Source of the DNA: VAZQ01 sp963721005
GTDB lineage: Bacteria > Pseudomonadota > Alphaproteobacteria > Rhizobiales > Xanthobacteraceae
Length of the DNA stretch: 64,000 bases
NCBI GenBank assembly: GCA_963721005.1
Contig: CAVRHR010000004.1
Location: forward strand, 186,001 to 250,000
Direction of reading: 5' to 3'
Shown here piece after piece: positions 34,302-42,447 of the stretch. The translations under genes were made by a program, and so were the position numbers. Each line of letters begins with the position of its first letter. The stretch's first letter is position 1. The notes beneath the pieces were generated by a model. It was not told the origin of the DNA. It ran no database searches and saw nothing but the letters and a program-made list of their open reading frames with translations.

Positions 34302-35075
34302 ATGACCTATCAAGACATTCTGGTCGAGCAGCGCGGCCGCGTCGGCCTCATCCGGCTCAACCGCCCGCAGGCCCTCAATGCCCTCAACGCGCGGCTCAAT
34401 GACGAGTTGGGCCGGGCAGTCGCCGCCTTCGATGCCGATGCAGGGATCGGCTGCATGCTGCTCACCGGCTCCGACAAGGCGTTTGCGGCCGGCGCCGACA
34501 TCAAGGAGATGGCAGCTAAGTCCGCCGTCGAGGCGTTCATGGACGATTTCACCGGCGGCTGGGATGCGGTGGCGCGCGCCCGCAAGCCGGTGGTGGCCGC
34601 GGTCGCGGGCTTTGCGCTGGGGGGCGGCTGCGAGCTCGCCATGCAGTGCGATCTCATCATCGCGGCCGACACCGCCAAGTTCGGCCAGCCCGAGATGAAG
34701 CTCGGCATCATGCCGGGGATCGGTGGCACCCAACGGCTGCCGCGCGCGGTCGGCAAAGCCAAGGCCATGGACCTCATCCTTACCGGCCGCATGATGGACG
34801 CCGCCGAGGCCGAACGCTCCGGCCTGGTGGCCCGGGTGGTGCCGGCGGCCAGCCTCATGGAGGAGGCCTTGAAAGTCGCCGAGACGATCGCCGCCATGTC
34901 GCTGCCGGCGCTCATCGCTGCCAAGGAAGCGGTCAACCGCGCCTACGAGGCTCCGCTCGCCGAAGGCTTCCGTTTCGAGCGCCGCGTGTTTGGCGCATTG
35001 TTCGCGACCGCCGACCAGAAGGAAGGCATGGCCGCCTTCGTGGAGAAGCGGGCGCCGAACTTCAAGAACGAATGA
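34302..35075 (+). CDS. Enoyl-CoA hydratase
   Basis: 257-residue crotonase-family enzyme for hydration of 2-enoyl-CoA in beta-oxidation. Oxyanion-hole and catalytic motifs are DKAFAAGADIKEM (residues 58-70), GFALGGGCELAMQCDL with Glu111, and FGQPEMKLGIMPGIGGTQRL with Glu131. Both catalytic glutamates of true hydratases are present. Length and start agree with family members. In related genomes this gene usually precedes rpsT and dnaA; here a palindromic repeat and unrelated genes follow instead. Confidence 0.93.
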   Translation: MTYQDILVEQRGRVGLIRLNRPQALNALNARLNDELGRAVAAFDADAGIGCMLLTGSDKAFAAGADIKEMAAKSAVEAFMDDFTGGWDAVARARKPVVAAVAGFALGGGCELAMQCDLIIAADTAKFGQPEMKLGIMPGIGGTQRLPRAVGKAKAMDLILTGRMMDAAEAERSGLVARVVPAASLMEEALKVAETIAAMSLPALIAAKEAVNRAYEAPLAEGFRFERRVFGALFATADQKEGMAAFVEKRAPNFKNE

Positions 35076-35090
35076 CCAACATATCAACTT

Positions 35091-35172
35091 GTGATGCGCG
35101 GGCTGGTCCCGCGCATCTCACTTAGTTGGGGCGAGCATTCTGATCGAGATGGTCGGGACAAGGCCCGACCAT
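35091..35172. repeat. Tandem palindromic extragenic repeats
   Basis: Two perfect hairpins: GATGCGCGGG / CCCGCGCATC (35093-35102 and 35108-35117), and ATGGTCGGG / CCCGACCAT (35149-35157 and 35164-35172). They are spaced as in the element at 1741 and are followed by the same catgacaagag tail. They sit just after the enoyl-CoA hydratase stop, in a convergent intergenic region, where they may also end transcription. Confidence 0.75.
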
Positions 35173-35208
35173 GACAAGAGGGCGGGTCAACGCTTAAGCA
35201 ACGATCTC

Positions 35209-36615
35209 TCACTTCCGCACGCAGATCACCCGCACCACCGCGACTTTGGCGGCGTCTGCTCCGGTGCTGCCGCCCGCGGGCGTGACGGATTGGGTGGCGA
35301 GGAATTTGCGCAGCGTCTCGGCTGGGGCGAGCGTCGCCGATGCCGCCGAAGCCGCGGTCCCGGCATTGGCCACCACCGCGTCCTTGAGCTGCACCATGCC
35401 GTAGAGGCGGCCCTGAGCATCGACGGCGGCGGCACCGTCGAAGCCTGGTGGCGGCGCCGGAAGGATGGCGCCGCCGGCGAGCCGCGCCGCCACGGTCGCG
35501 ACCGCGGCGCCGCCGCCTTGCGCCTGCGGATCGGAGATGCCGATGAGCGTCAGGTCGGGACCCTTGGGGCCCTCGGCTGTCAGTGCCGTCGGCGCCAGAT
35601 CGCTCGCCCCGTAGATGCGCAGCAGCGCCAGATTGGCGGCCTGATCCTGCGTCACCTCTTCGGCGTTCCCATAGCCCGCGATCTCGATGATGTTGCAGCC
35701 GTCGGTCAGGCGCCGGTCGGTCAAAATGTGACCGGCCGCGCTCGCCACGATGCCGGTGCCGTACTCGACCTTGCGCTTCGCCGGCAGCCCGGCGAGCGCC
35801 GCGATGCCGCTGCCCGAGAACGGCGCAAACGCGCTCGACATCACCACCACGACCGGATCCATGATGCCTTCGGTGGCTTGGTCGTAGAGCACCGTCATGC
35901 CGCGCACCTCGGCGTCGCGGATTTCCGCCCGCACGTAGAATGTCCTCAAGCCCTGCATGCCGGACAGGATGAAGAAGTCGGGGCGCAGCAGGTTGAGCTC
36001 GATATGGCGGCCCTGCGGCTCCTTCTTCTGCTGCTCGAGCACATCCGCGAGCGTCGTGCCCGGCCCCCTGATCCGGAAGGTCTCGACCTGAATCTGCCCT
36101 TGCGCGGAAAACCAGCGGGTGCCGGACTTGCCCGGCCCGGTATTTGGCACCTGCCGGGTGGGCAGGCCGATCTGCGCACCGGTGACCCTGTCGTCCACCA
36201 TCCGCCAGCCGGCCTGATCCTGCTTTTCCTTCGACAGCGCGCCGAGCTGTGCGCGCTCCGGCGGGACGAGCGTGCCGGTTTCCTTGAGCTGGCGGTCCTT
36301 CTGGAAGGTCTTGATCGCGGCGGTCGTGCGGTCATTGGCTTCGCCGGTGATCAGGCCGTTGTAGGCACCGATCCAGGCGAGGTCGAGCTGGATCAAGGCG
36401 CGATCGGCGACCGAAACGCCCGCGACGTCGCGGGCGGGCGGCGTGGCCTTCTTCTTTGGTTCGATCTTGGCATCGGCGGCGGCCGCAGGCTTGGGGGCCG
36501 CGGCCGGATGGCTGCTGGGGTGAGCCGGCGTGGCGTTCTGGGCCGGCGCGCTCGCCGGCACCAGCGTCATTGCAACGATCAGGGCCGCAGTGGCGCTGCG
36601 CATGGCAACCCGCAA
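35209..36615 (-). CDS. Exported peptidoglycan-binding protein with degenerate trypsin-like domain
   Basis: 468 residues with a Sec signal ending APAQN, and a Pro/Ala/Lys-rich linker to about residue 65. Residues 70-115 (LIQLDLAWIGAYNGLITGEA and DRTTAAIKTFQKDRQLKETG) are a type 1 peptidoglycan-binding domain. Residues from about 283 follow a trypsin-like pattern, GTGIVASAAGHILTDRRLTD, then DQAANLALLRIYG with the Asp, and GFDGAAAVDAQGRLYGMV. The catalytic His position reads RR instead of AH, and the Ser position reads GFDGAA instead of GxSGG, so it should be proteolytically dead. Probably a periplasmic scaffold. Divergent from the moeB-like gene over 94 bases. Confidence 0.75.
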   Translation of the reverse strand: MRVAMRSATAALIVAMTLVPASAPAQNATPAHPSSHPAAAPKPAAAADAKIEPKKKATPPARDVAGVSVADRALIQLDLAWIGAYNGLITGEANDRTTAAIKTFQKDRQLKETGTLVPPERAQLGALSKEKQDQAGWRMVDDRVTGAQIGLPTRQVPNTGPGKSGTRWFSAQGQIQVETFRIRGPGTTLADVLEQQKKEPQGRHIELNLLRPDFFILSGMQGLRTFYVRAEIRDAEVRGMTVLYDQATEGIMDPVVVVMSSAFAPFSGSGIAALAGLPAKRKVEYGTGIVASAAGHILTDRRLTDGCNIIEIAGYGNAEEVTQDQAANLALLRIYGASDLAPTALTAEGPKGPDLTLIGISDPQAQGGGAAVATVAARLAGGAILPAPPPGFDGAAAVDAQGRLYGMVQLKDAVVANAGTAASAASATLAPAETLRKFLATQSVTPAGGSTGADAAKVAVVRVICVRK

Positions 36616-36709
36616 CTGGCAAGACGTTCAGATCGGGGCCGAGCCTATCTGATCGCCGCCGTGCCGCAAGCCGAGAGGCATTGCGCCCCGAAGATGATAT
36701 ATAGCCGCC

Positions 36710-37510
36710 ATGCTGAACTCCGATGAGCTCGAGCGCTATGCCCGCCACATCGTGCTGCGCGAGGTGGGCGGACCCGGCCAAGCAGCGCTCAAGCGCGCGC
36801 GCGTGCTGGTGGTCGGGGCCGGCGGGCTCGGGGCGCCGGTGCTGCTCTACCTGGCGGCCGCCGGCGTCGGCACGCTCGGTATCGTCGACGACGATACGGT
36901 AGCGCTTTCGAACCTGCAGCGGCAGGTCATTCATGGCACGCCCGAGGTCGGCGATCCCAAGGTCGCAAGCGCGGCCGCCGCGATCGCGCGCCTCAATCCC
37001 CATGTGGGGGTCGAGCGTCACGCCGTGCGGCTGGCGGCCGGCAATGCGCTCGCCTTGATCGGGCAGTATGATCTGGTGGCCGACGGCTCCGACAATTTCG
37101 CCACCCGTTACCTGGTCTCGGATGCATGTTATTTCGCCGAGCGCCCGCTGGTAACGGCCGCGGTCGGCAGCTTCGACGGCACCTTGACCACCATCCGGGC
37201 GCACGAGCGCGCGCCCGGCGGCGCCCCCAACCCGACCTATCGCTGCCTGTTTCCCGAGCCGCCGCCCGCCGGCAGCGTGCCGGCCTGCGCCGAGGCGGGT
37301 GTGCTCGGAGCACTCACCGGCGTGCTCGGCTCCATGATGGCGCTCGAGACCATCCGCGAGATCGTCGGCTTCGGCGAAGGCCTGGTCGGGCGGCTCTTGA
37401 TGGTCGATGCCCGCTCCATGCGGTTCGAGACGCTCGCCTATGCGTGGGACCCGGCCAATCCCTTGTCGGGCGAGCATCCCACCATCCGCGATCTGTCCGC
37501 GCACAAGTGA
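36710..37510 (+). CDS. moeB: MoeB/ThiF/HesA family adenylyltransferase
   Basis: 266-residue E1-like enzyme that adenylates the C-terminus of a small sulfur carrier such as MoaD (molybdopterin) or ThiS (thiamine). Signatures are the start ELERYARHIVLREVGGPGQA, the ATP loop VLVVGAGGLGAPVLLYLAAA, IVDDDTVALSNLQRQVIHGT, the Arg/Asp site GSDNFATRYLVSDACYF, and the conserved Cys in VPACAEAGVLG. It has only one of the CxxC zinc pairs of classical MoeB, as in many alphaproteobacterial forms. The start pattern favours MoeB over ThiF, but no moa or thi gene is adjacent. Confidence 0.85.
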   Translation: MLNSDELERYARHIVLREVGGPGQAALKRARVLVVGAGGLGAPVLLYLAAAGVGTLGIVDDDTVALSNLQRQVIHGTPEVGDPKVASAAAAIARLNPHVGVERHAVRLAAGNALALIGQYDLVADGSDNFATRYLVSDACYFAERPLVTAAVGSFDGTLTTIRAHERAPGGAPNPTYRCLFPEPPPAGSVPACAEAGVLGALTGVLGSMMALETIREIVGFGEGLVGRLLMVDARSMRFETLAYAWDPANPLSGEHPTIRDLSAHK

Positions 37511-37555
37511 CTTTCCTCCCCGGCAATGACGCCGAGCTGGATCAGGAAGCAGGCG

Positions 37556-37912
37556 TCACTTCGACCAGGTGCCGATCGCGGCGGTACCCTTCATGACCGA
37601 CCATTTCTTGTCGCCGCTGGCGACCAGGTTGAAGCAATTGGCGGCCGAGTTCTTCCAGGTGGTGCAGAAGCCGTCTTTGCTGAGCTTCCAGGTGCCTTCG
37701 CCCTTGACGCCGGCCTTGCCGAGCGGCTGGCGGGTCATCTTGCCGTCGGCGGTGAACACCATGGTGTATTTGATGTTCTGCGGGGTCGAGGAGGTGAACG
37801 GCTCGCCGTTGAAGAAGGTGCTCTGCACCTCGGCGGGCGCGAGCGGCGCGGCGAGCGCCATGCCGACACCGGCCAACAGGGCGCACGCGGCGCCCGCTAA
37901 ACGTAGACGCAT
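37556..37912 (-). CDS. Small periplasmic protein of unknown function
   Basis: 118 residues from the ATG at 37912, preceded by GGAGGAAACCG. Signal peptide LAGAACALLAGVGMALA, then a mature region with FNGEPFTSSTPQNIKYTMVF and KGEGTWKLSKDGFCTTWKNS, and two cysteines that could form one disulfide. The pattern TW.L...GFC..W......CF resembles many small alphaproteobacterial secreted proteins without assigned function. The open frame upstream runs antisense into the neighbouring dehydrogenase gene and was not used. It lies 71 bases downstream of the dehydrogenase gene, so the two may be co-transcribed. Confidence 0.75.
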   Translation of the reverse strand: MRLRLAGAACALLAGVGMALAAPLAPAEVQSTFFNGEPFTSSTPQNIKYTMVFTADGKMTRQPLGKAGVKGEGTWKLSKDGFCTTWKNSAANCFNLVASGDKKWSVMKGTAAIGTWSK

Positions 37913-37983
37913 CGGTTTCCTCCGAAGATTCATCTTGCGAACCACAATACACGATTTTGTGCAGCCGCGCGAGATCGGGCACC

Positions 37984-38985
37984 TCACAGCATCGAGGGCA
38001 GCACGCGGTCGGGCGGCTTGTGGCCGTCCAGGAAGGTCCTGATGTTGACGATGACCTTCTCGCCCATGTCGACGCGGCCTTCGATCGTGGCCGAGCCCAT
38101 ATGCGGCAGCAGCACGACCTTGCTGTTGTGCGCGAGCTTGACCAGCTTCGGGTTGACGGCGGGCGCGCGCTCGAACACGTCGAGGCCGGCGCCCGCGATC
38201 TCGCCCGCGCCGATCATCCGGGCGAGCGCGTTCTCGTCGATCACCTCGCCGCGGGCGGTGTTGACGATATAGGCCTCGGGCCGCACCAGCTTGAGCCGGC
38301 GGGCCGACAGCAGGTGATAGGTCGCCGGCGTGTGCGGACAATTGATCGAGATGATGTCCATGCGCACCAGCATCTGGTCGAGGCTTTCCCAGTAGGTGGC
38401 GCCGAGCTCCTCCTCGATGTGCGGCGCCACGCGGCGGCGGTTGTGATAGTGGATCTGCAGCCCGAAGGCGCGGGCGCGCCGCGCCACCGCCTGGCCGATC
38501 CGGCCCATCCCGATGATGCCGAGGCGCTTGCCCCAGATGCGGTGGCCGAGCATCCAGGTCGGCGACCAGCCGCCCCACGGCTTGTCGGCGCACAGCACCG
38601 CGGCGCCTTCGGCCAGCCGGCGCGGCACCGCCAGGATCAGCGCCATCGTCATGTCGGCGGTATCCTCGGTGAGCACGGCCGGGGTATTGGTCACCGTGAT
38701 GCCGCGGCTCAAGGCGGTCGCGACGTCGATGTGGTCGAAGCCGTTGCCGAAATTGGCGATCAGCTTGAGCCGCTCGCCGGCCTTGCTGAGCACGCCCGCG
38801 TCGATGCGGTCCGTCACCGTGGGCACCAGCACGTCGGCGGTGCGCACCGTCTCGGCGAGATCGGACTGGCTCATAGGCTTGTCGTCGAGATTGAGGCGGG
38901 CGTCGAACAGCTCGCGCATGCGGGTCTCGACGATATCCGGCAGCTTGCGGGTGATGACCACCACGGGTTTCTTGGGTTTCGGCAT
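37984..38985 (-). CDS. D-2-hydroxyacid dehydrogenase (glyoxylate/hydroxypyruvate reductase type)
   Basis: 333 residues from the Met at 38985. NAD-binding motif LGIIGMGRIGQAVARRARAF; substrate site NFGNGFDHIDVATALSRGI; catalytic Arg in YIVNTARGEVIDENAL, Glu in AGLDVFERAPAVNP, and His in LLPHMGSATIEGRVDMG. This is the full D-isomer-specific dehydrogenase set, closest in pattern to glyoxylate reductases (GyaR/GhrB class) of rhizobia. The extra 22 residues in the frame upstream have no coding character. It reduces glyoxylate or hydroxypyruvate in most characterised relatives; specificity here is inferred. Confidence 0.9.
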   Translation of the reverse strand: MPKPKKPVVVITRKLPDIVETRMRELFDARLNLDDKPMSQSDLAETVRTADVLVPTVTDRIDAGVLSKAGERLKLIANFGNGFDHIDVATALSRGITVTNTPAVLTEDTADMTMALILAVPRRLAEGAAVLCADKPWGGWSPTWMLGHRIWGKRLGIIGMGRIGQAVARRARAFGLQIHYHNRRRVAPHIEEELGATYWESLDQMLVRMDIISINCPHTPATYHLLSARRLKLVRPEAYIVNTARGEVIDENALARMIGAGEIAGAGLDVFERAPAVNPKLVKLAHNSKVVLLPHMGSATIEGRVDMGEKVIVNIRTFLDGHKPPDRVLPSML

Positions 38986-39228
38986 TTTGCTACCTGGGGC
39001 TTTGGGCCCCGCGTCGCGAGGGCGGGCGTTTGCAATACCCGCGCGTGGCAAAACGGCACCACTTGCCGTTTTTCTGTCAGGCGTTCAGGCCTCTTTAACC
39101 GTGCGGGTCGACACTCGGCGCGTCTCGGCGGGGTGGTCCTGGCATTCTGCTCCTTCTACCAGAAGGTCCGGTCAAGACAAAGCATTGTGCCGTATCCACG
39201 CCCATCGTCCGAGTGTTTGCTCCGCCCC

Positions 39229-39822
39229 ATGATCCTTGCCCCCGCCGCTTGCCGAAATGTTCCCGCGCTGCCGCACCGGGCGAACCCGCGCTATACCTTG
39301 GCGGCCGGCGCCCTGGCGCTTCTGCTCGCCCTCGCCGCGACGGTTGTCTCGATGCCGAAGGCCTCCGCGGCCGGCGACCTGGGGGTGGGCGCCGCCAGCG
39401 GGTTGCCGGTCCCGCGCTTCGTCAGCCTCAAGCCCGATCGGGTCACCGTGCGGGGCGGGCCCAACCGGGATCACGAGATCGCCTTCGTGTTCACCCGCTC
39501 CGGCTTGCCGGTGGAGATCACCGCCGAGTCGGACAATTGGCGCCGCATCCGCGATTGGGAGGGGGCCGAGGGCTGGGTCTATCACTCGCTGTTGTCCGGC
39601 CGGCGCACCGCCCTGGTGGCGGCGAAGCAGCCCGACGAGCTGGTGCCGCTTTACGACAAGGCCGATGCGCAGAGCGCCCTGGTGGCGCGCCTGCAGCCGG
39701 GCGTGCTCGCCTCGGTGAAGCATTGCACCGGAGCCTGGTGCCGTATCTCGGGCCCCGGCTTCGACGGCTGGATCGCGCAGGAGCGCCTGTGGGGCGTCTA
39801 CGCAAATGAGAAGCTGGACTGA
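39229..39822 (+). CDS. Exported SH3-domain protein
   Basis: 197 residues. A hydrophobic segment (TLAAGALALLLALAATVVSM) ends near ASAAGD, so it is secreted or anchored. Two bacterial SH3-like repeats follow: VSLKPDRVTVRGGPNRDHEI to GWVYHSLLSGRRTALV, and a second from VPLYDKADAQSALVARLQPG to ISGPGFDGWIAQERLWGVY. Such proteins usually bind cell-wall components. It is convergent with irr, with 12 bases between stops. The ATG at 39229 was chosen at the signal; in-frame upstream sequence is open but lacks signal-like features. Confidence 0.82.
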   Translation: MILAPAACRNVPALPHRANPRYTLAAGALALLLALAATVVSMPKASAAGDLGVGAASGLPVPRFVSLKPDRVTVRGGPNRDHEIAFVFTRSGLPVEITAESDNWRRIRDWEGAEGWVYHSLLSGRRTALVAAKQPDELVPLYDKADAQSALVARLQPGVLASVKHCTGAWCRISGPGFDGWIAQERLWGVYANEKLD

Positions 39823-39834
39823 GCCGGGAAGGCT

Positions 39835-40344
39835 TCAGCGCGCCTTGCGGCGCAGCCGGACCACCACATCGATGCGGGCGATCTCGTAGCCCTCGGGCGG
39901 GACCGGGGGCTTGCCGACCAGCACGTCGGCATCCGGTATGTCGATCAGCACATTCTCGCCCTCGACGAAGAAGTGGTGATGCTGCGACGCGTTGGTGTCG
40001 AAATAGGTCTTGGCGCCATCGACCGCGACCTGCCGCAGCAACCCGACGTCGGTAAATTGATGCAGCGTGTTGTAGACGGTCGCCAGCGACACCGGCACCT
40101 TGGCGCTGTTGGCCTCCTCGAACAGCAGCTCGGCGGTGATGTGGCGGTCGCCTTTGCCGAACAGCAGCCAGCCCAGCTCCATGCGCTGGCGGGTGGGGCG
40201 CAGTCCCACGTCACGCAGCATCGCCTTGACGTCGTGCCAGGGGCAACCGGTGAGCGCGGCGCGCGGCGCCGGCATGGATTGCGCTTGCGATGGCGTCGCA
40301 GCGGCAAAAACCATGGTTCGCGACGGGGTCGGGGGCGGGGACAT
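39835..40344 (-). CDS. irr: Iron response regulator Irr (Fur family)
   Basis: 169 residues. Irr represses haem synthesis and other iron-dependent genes when iron is scarce, and haem binding leads to its degradation. The haem-regulatory motif GCPWHDVK (Cys34-Pro35) is present, followed by the Fur-type helix region GLRPTRQRMELGWLLFGKGD, LATVYNTLHQFTDVGLLRQV, and the second haem/metal site TNASQHHHFFVEGEN. The C-terminus EGYEIARIDVVVRLRRKAR is typical. The start MSPPPTPSRT at 40344 is the most upstream reasonable Met; a Met at residue 24 would be closer to B. japonicum Irr in length. Divergent from fabA, the standard rhizobial arrangement. Confidence 0.95.
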   Translation of the reverse strand: MSPPPTPSRTMVFAAATPSQAQSMPAPRAALTGCPWHDVKAMLRDVGLRPTRQRMELGWLLFGKGDRHITAELLFEEANSAKVPVSLATVYNTLHQFTDVGLLRQVAVDGAKTYFDTNASQHHHFFVEGENVLIDIPDADVLVGKPPVPPEGYEIARIDVVVRLRRKAR

Positions 40345-40564
40345 GGGGCCTAAACTCCACTCGAGCACGGGCTTCCGGAGATCGTTGCGTTTGTAACATG
40401 TTGCCCCGGAAATGCAAATCGCCCCCGATCGCGATCGGGCCGGGCAGTTGCGGTACCGTGACGCATCGGCTGGGCACAACCAGTGCGGATGTCTGGCTTT
40501 GCCCCCCCTCCAACGCCTATATTGTAGCATCGAAATTCCGATCGGCCGCAACAGGCGAGACAGG

Positions 40565-41098
40565 ATGCTGATGAACCGGCGCTCGAGCTACGAGTATGAC
40601 GAAATCCTGGCCTGCGGCCGCGGCGATCTGTTCGGGCCCGGCAACGCCCAGCTGCCGCTGCCGCCCATGCTGATGTTCGACCGCATCTCCGAGATCGCCG
40701 AGACCGGAGGCGAATACGGCAAGGGCATGGTGCGCGCCGAGCTCGATATCAAGCCGGACCTCTGGTTCTTCCCCTGCCACTTCAAGGGCGATCCGGTGAT
40801 GCCGGGCTGTCTCGGCCTCGACGCGCTGTGGCAGCTTTTGGGCTTCTTCCTGGGCTGGCTCGGCTCCTCCGGCAAAGGCCGGGCGCTGGGGCTCGGCGAG
40901 GTCAAGTTCTCCGGCCAGGTGCTGCCCACGATGAAGCAGGTCGTCTACGGCGTCGACATCAAGCGGGTCATGCGCTCGAAGCTGGTGCTCGGCGTGGCCG
41001 ACGGCTGGCTCAAGGCCGACGGTGCGGTCATCTACCGGGCCATGGATCTCAAGGTCGGGCTGTTCCGCCAGGAAGAGATGCAGCCGAGCGGTGCGTGA
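40565..41098 (+). CDS. fabA: 3-hydroxydecanoyl-ACP dehydratase FabA
   Basis: About 177 residues. FabA dehydrates 3-hydroxydecanoyl-ACP and isomerises trans-2 to cis-3-decenoyl-ACP, beginning unsaturated fatty acid synthesis. Signatures are GRGDLFGPGNAQLPLPPMLM, WFFPCHFKGDPVMPGCLG with the active-site His and downstream Asp, and GLGEVKFSGQVLP. The ATG at 40565 or that at 40571 could be used; both follow ACAGG. The frame upstream to 40412 is not coding. It is followed by fabB after 57 bases. Confidence 0.95.
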   Translation: MLMNRRSSYEYDEILACGRGDLFGPGNAQLPLPPMLMFDRISEIAETGGEYGKGMVRAELDIKPDLWFFPCHFKGDPVMPGCLGLDALWQLLGFFLGWLGSSGKGRALGLGEVKFSGQVLPTMKQVVYGVDIKRVMRSKLVLGVADGWLKADGAVIYRAMDLKVGLFRQEEMQPSGA

Positions 41099-41155
41099 CG
41101 GCGTGACCGTGTGCAAGGATCCCGGCAAAATCTCAAAGATGTACAAGAGGCTTCC

Positions 41156-42373
41156 ATGAGACGGGTCGTCGTCACCGGCATGGGCATCGTCTCATCGATC
41201 GGCAACAACACCCAGGAGGTGGTGGCGAGCTTGCGCGAAGCCAAATCCGGCATCGTGCGCGCGGACAAATACGTCGAGCTCGGCTTCCGCTGCCAGGTGC
41301 ACGGCGCCCCGAGCCTCGAGCCGGAAGGCGTGGTCGACCGCCGCGCCATGCGGTTCCTGGGCGGCGGCGCAGCCTGGAACCACGTCGCCATGGAGCAGGC
41401 GATCCGCGACGCCGGCCTCGAGCCGCACGAGATCTCCCACGAGATGACCGGCATCATCATGGGGTCGGGCGGGCCCTCGACCCGCGCCATCGTGGAGGCC
41501 GCGGACGTCACCCGCAGCAAGGGGCCCAAGCGGGTGGGGCCGTTCGCGGTGCCCAAGTGCATGAGCTCGACCACCTCGGCGACGCTGGGCACCTGGTTCA
41601 AGATCAAGGGCGTCAATTATTCGATCTCGTCGGCCTGCGCGACCTCCAACCATTGCATCGGCAATGCCATGGAGGTGATCCAGATGGGCAAGCAGGACAT
41701 GATCTTCGCGGGCGGCTCCGAGGAGCTCGACTGGACGCTTTCGGTGCTGTTCGACGCCATGGGGGCGATGTCGTCCAAATACAACGATACGCCGCACACG
41801 GCCTCGCGCCCCTATGACGTGGACCGCGACGGCTTCGTGATCGCGGGCGGCGCCGGCGTGCTGGTGCTCGAGGAGCTCGAGCATGCCAAGGCGCGCGGCG
41901 CCAAGATTTATGCCGAGGTGGCGGGCTACGGCGCCACCTCCGACGGCCACGACATGGTGGCGCCTTCGGGCGAGGGGGCGGTGCGCTGCATGCGGATGGC
42001 GCTCAAGAACGTCAGGCCGCCGGTCGACTACATCAATCCGCACGCCACCTCGACGCCGATCGGCGATCTCAAGGAGATGGAGGCGATCCGCGAGGTGTTC
42101 GGCGAGGCCACCCCGCCGATCGCCGCCACCAAGTCCATGACCGGCCATTCGCTCGGCGCCGCCGGCGCCCAGGAGGCCATCTATTCGCTCCTGATGATGG
42201 GCAACGGGTTCATCTGCGAGAGCGCCAACATCGTCAATCTGGATCCGGCCTTTGCCGACATGCCGATCGTGCGCGAGCGCCGCGACGGCGTGAGCCTCGA
42301 CTGCGTGCTGTCGAACTCCTTCGGCTTCGGCGGCACCAACGCATCGGTCGTGTTCAAGCGGCCGGACGCGTGA
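41156..42373 (+). CDS. fabB: 3-oxoacyl-ACP synthase I FabB
   Basis: 405-residue ketosynthase that elongates unsaturated acyl-ACPs. The Cys-His-His triad is visible: Cys161 in SISSACATSNHCIGNAME, a His near 296 in NPHATSTPIGDLKEME, and a His near 331 in TKSMTGHSLGAAGAQEAIYS. N-terminus MRRVVVTGMGIVSSIGNNTQ is standard. The Met at 41156 was chosen because the frame upstream overlaps non-coding leader with AAGAGG seven bases before it. It lies in the fabA-fabB-fabI operon. Confidence 0.96.
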   Translation: MRRVVVTGMGIVSSIGNNTQEVVASLREAKSGIVRADKYVELGFRCQVHGAPSLEPEGVVDRRAMRFLGGGAAWNHVAMEQAIRDAGLEPHEISHEMTGIIMGSGGPSTRAIVEAADVTRSKGPKRVGPFAVPKCMSSTTSATLGTWFKIKGVNYSISSACATSNHCIGNAMEVIQMGKQDMIFAGGSEELDWTLSVLFDAMGAMSSKYNDTPHTASRPYDVDRDGFVIAGGAGVLVLEELEHAKARGAKIYAEVAGYGATSDGHDMVAPSGEGAVRCMRMALKNVRPPVDYINPHATSTPIGDLKEMEAIREVFGEATPPIAATKSMTGHSLGAAGAQEAIYSLLMMGNGFICESANIVNLDPAFADMPIVRERRDGVSLDCVLSNSFGFGGTNASVVFKRPDA

Positions 42374-42447
42374 GCTTTGAATAATCTTTTTCGTCCGCCC
42401 GGTGGGCACGCGGCGGGCGGGCAACAAACAACAGGCGGGGTTTTGGC

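Noticed and set aside
37913..38593. Upstream extension of the small periplasmic protein frame
   Set aside because: It runs antisense inside the D-2-hydroxyacid dehydrogenase gene, and a strong ribosome site and signal peptide mark the start at 37912.
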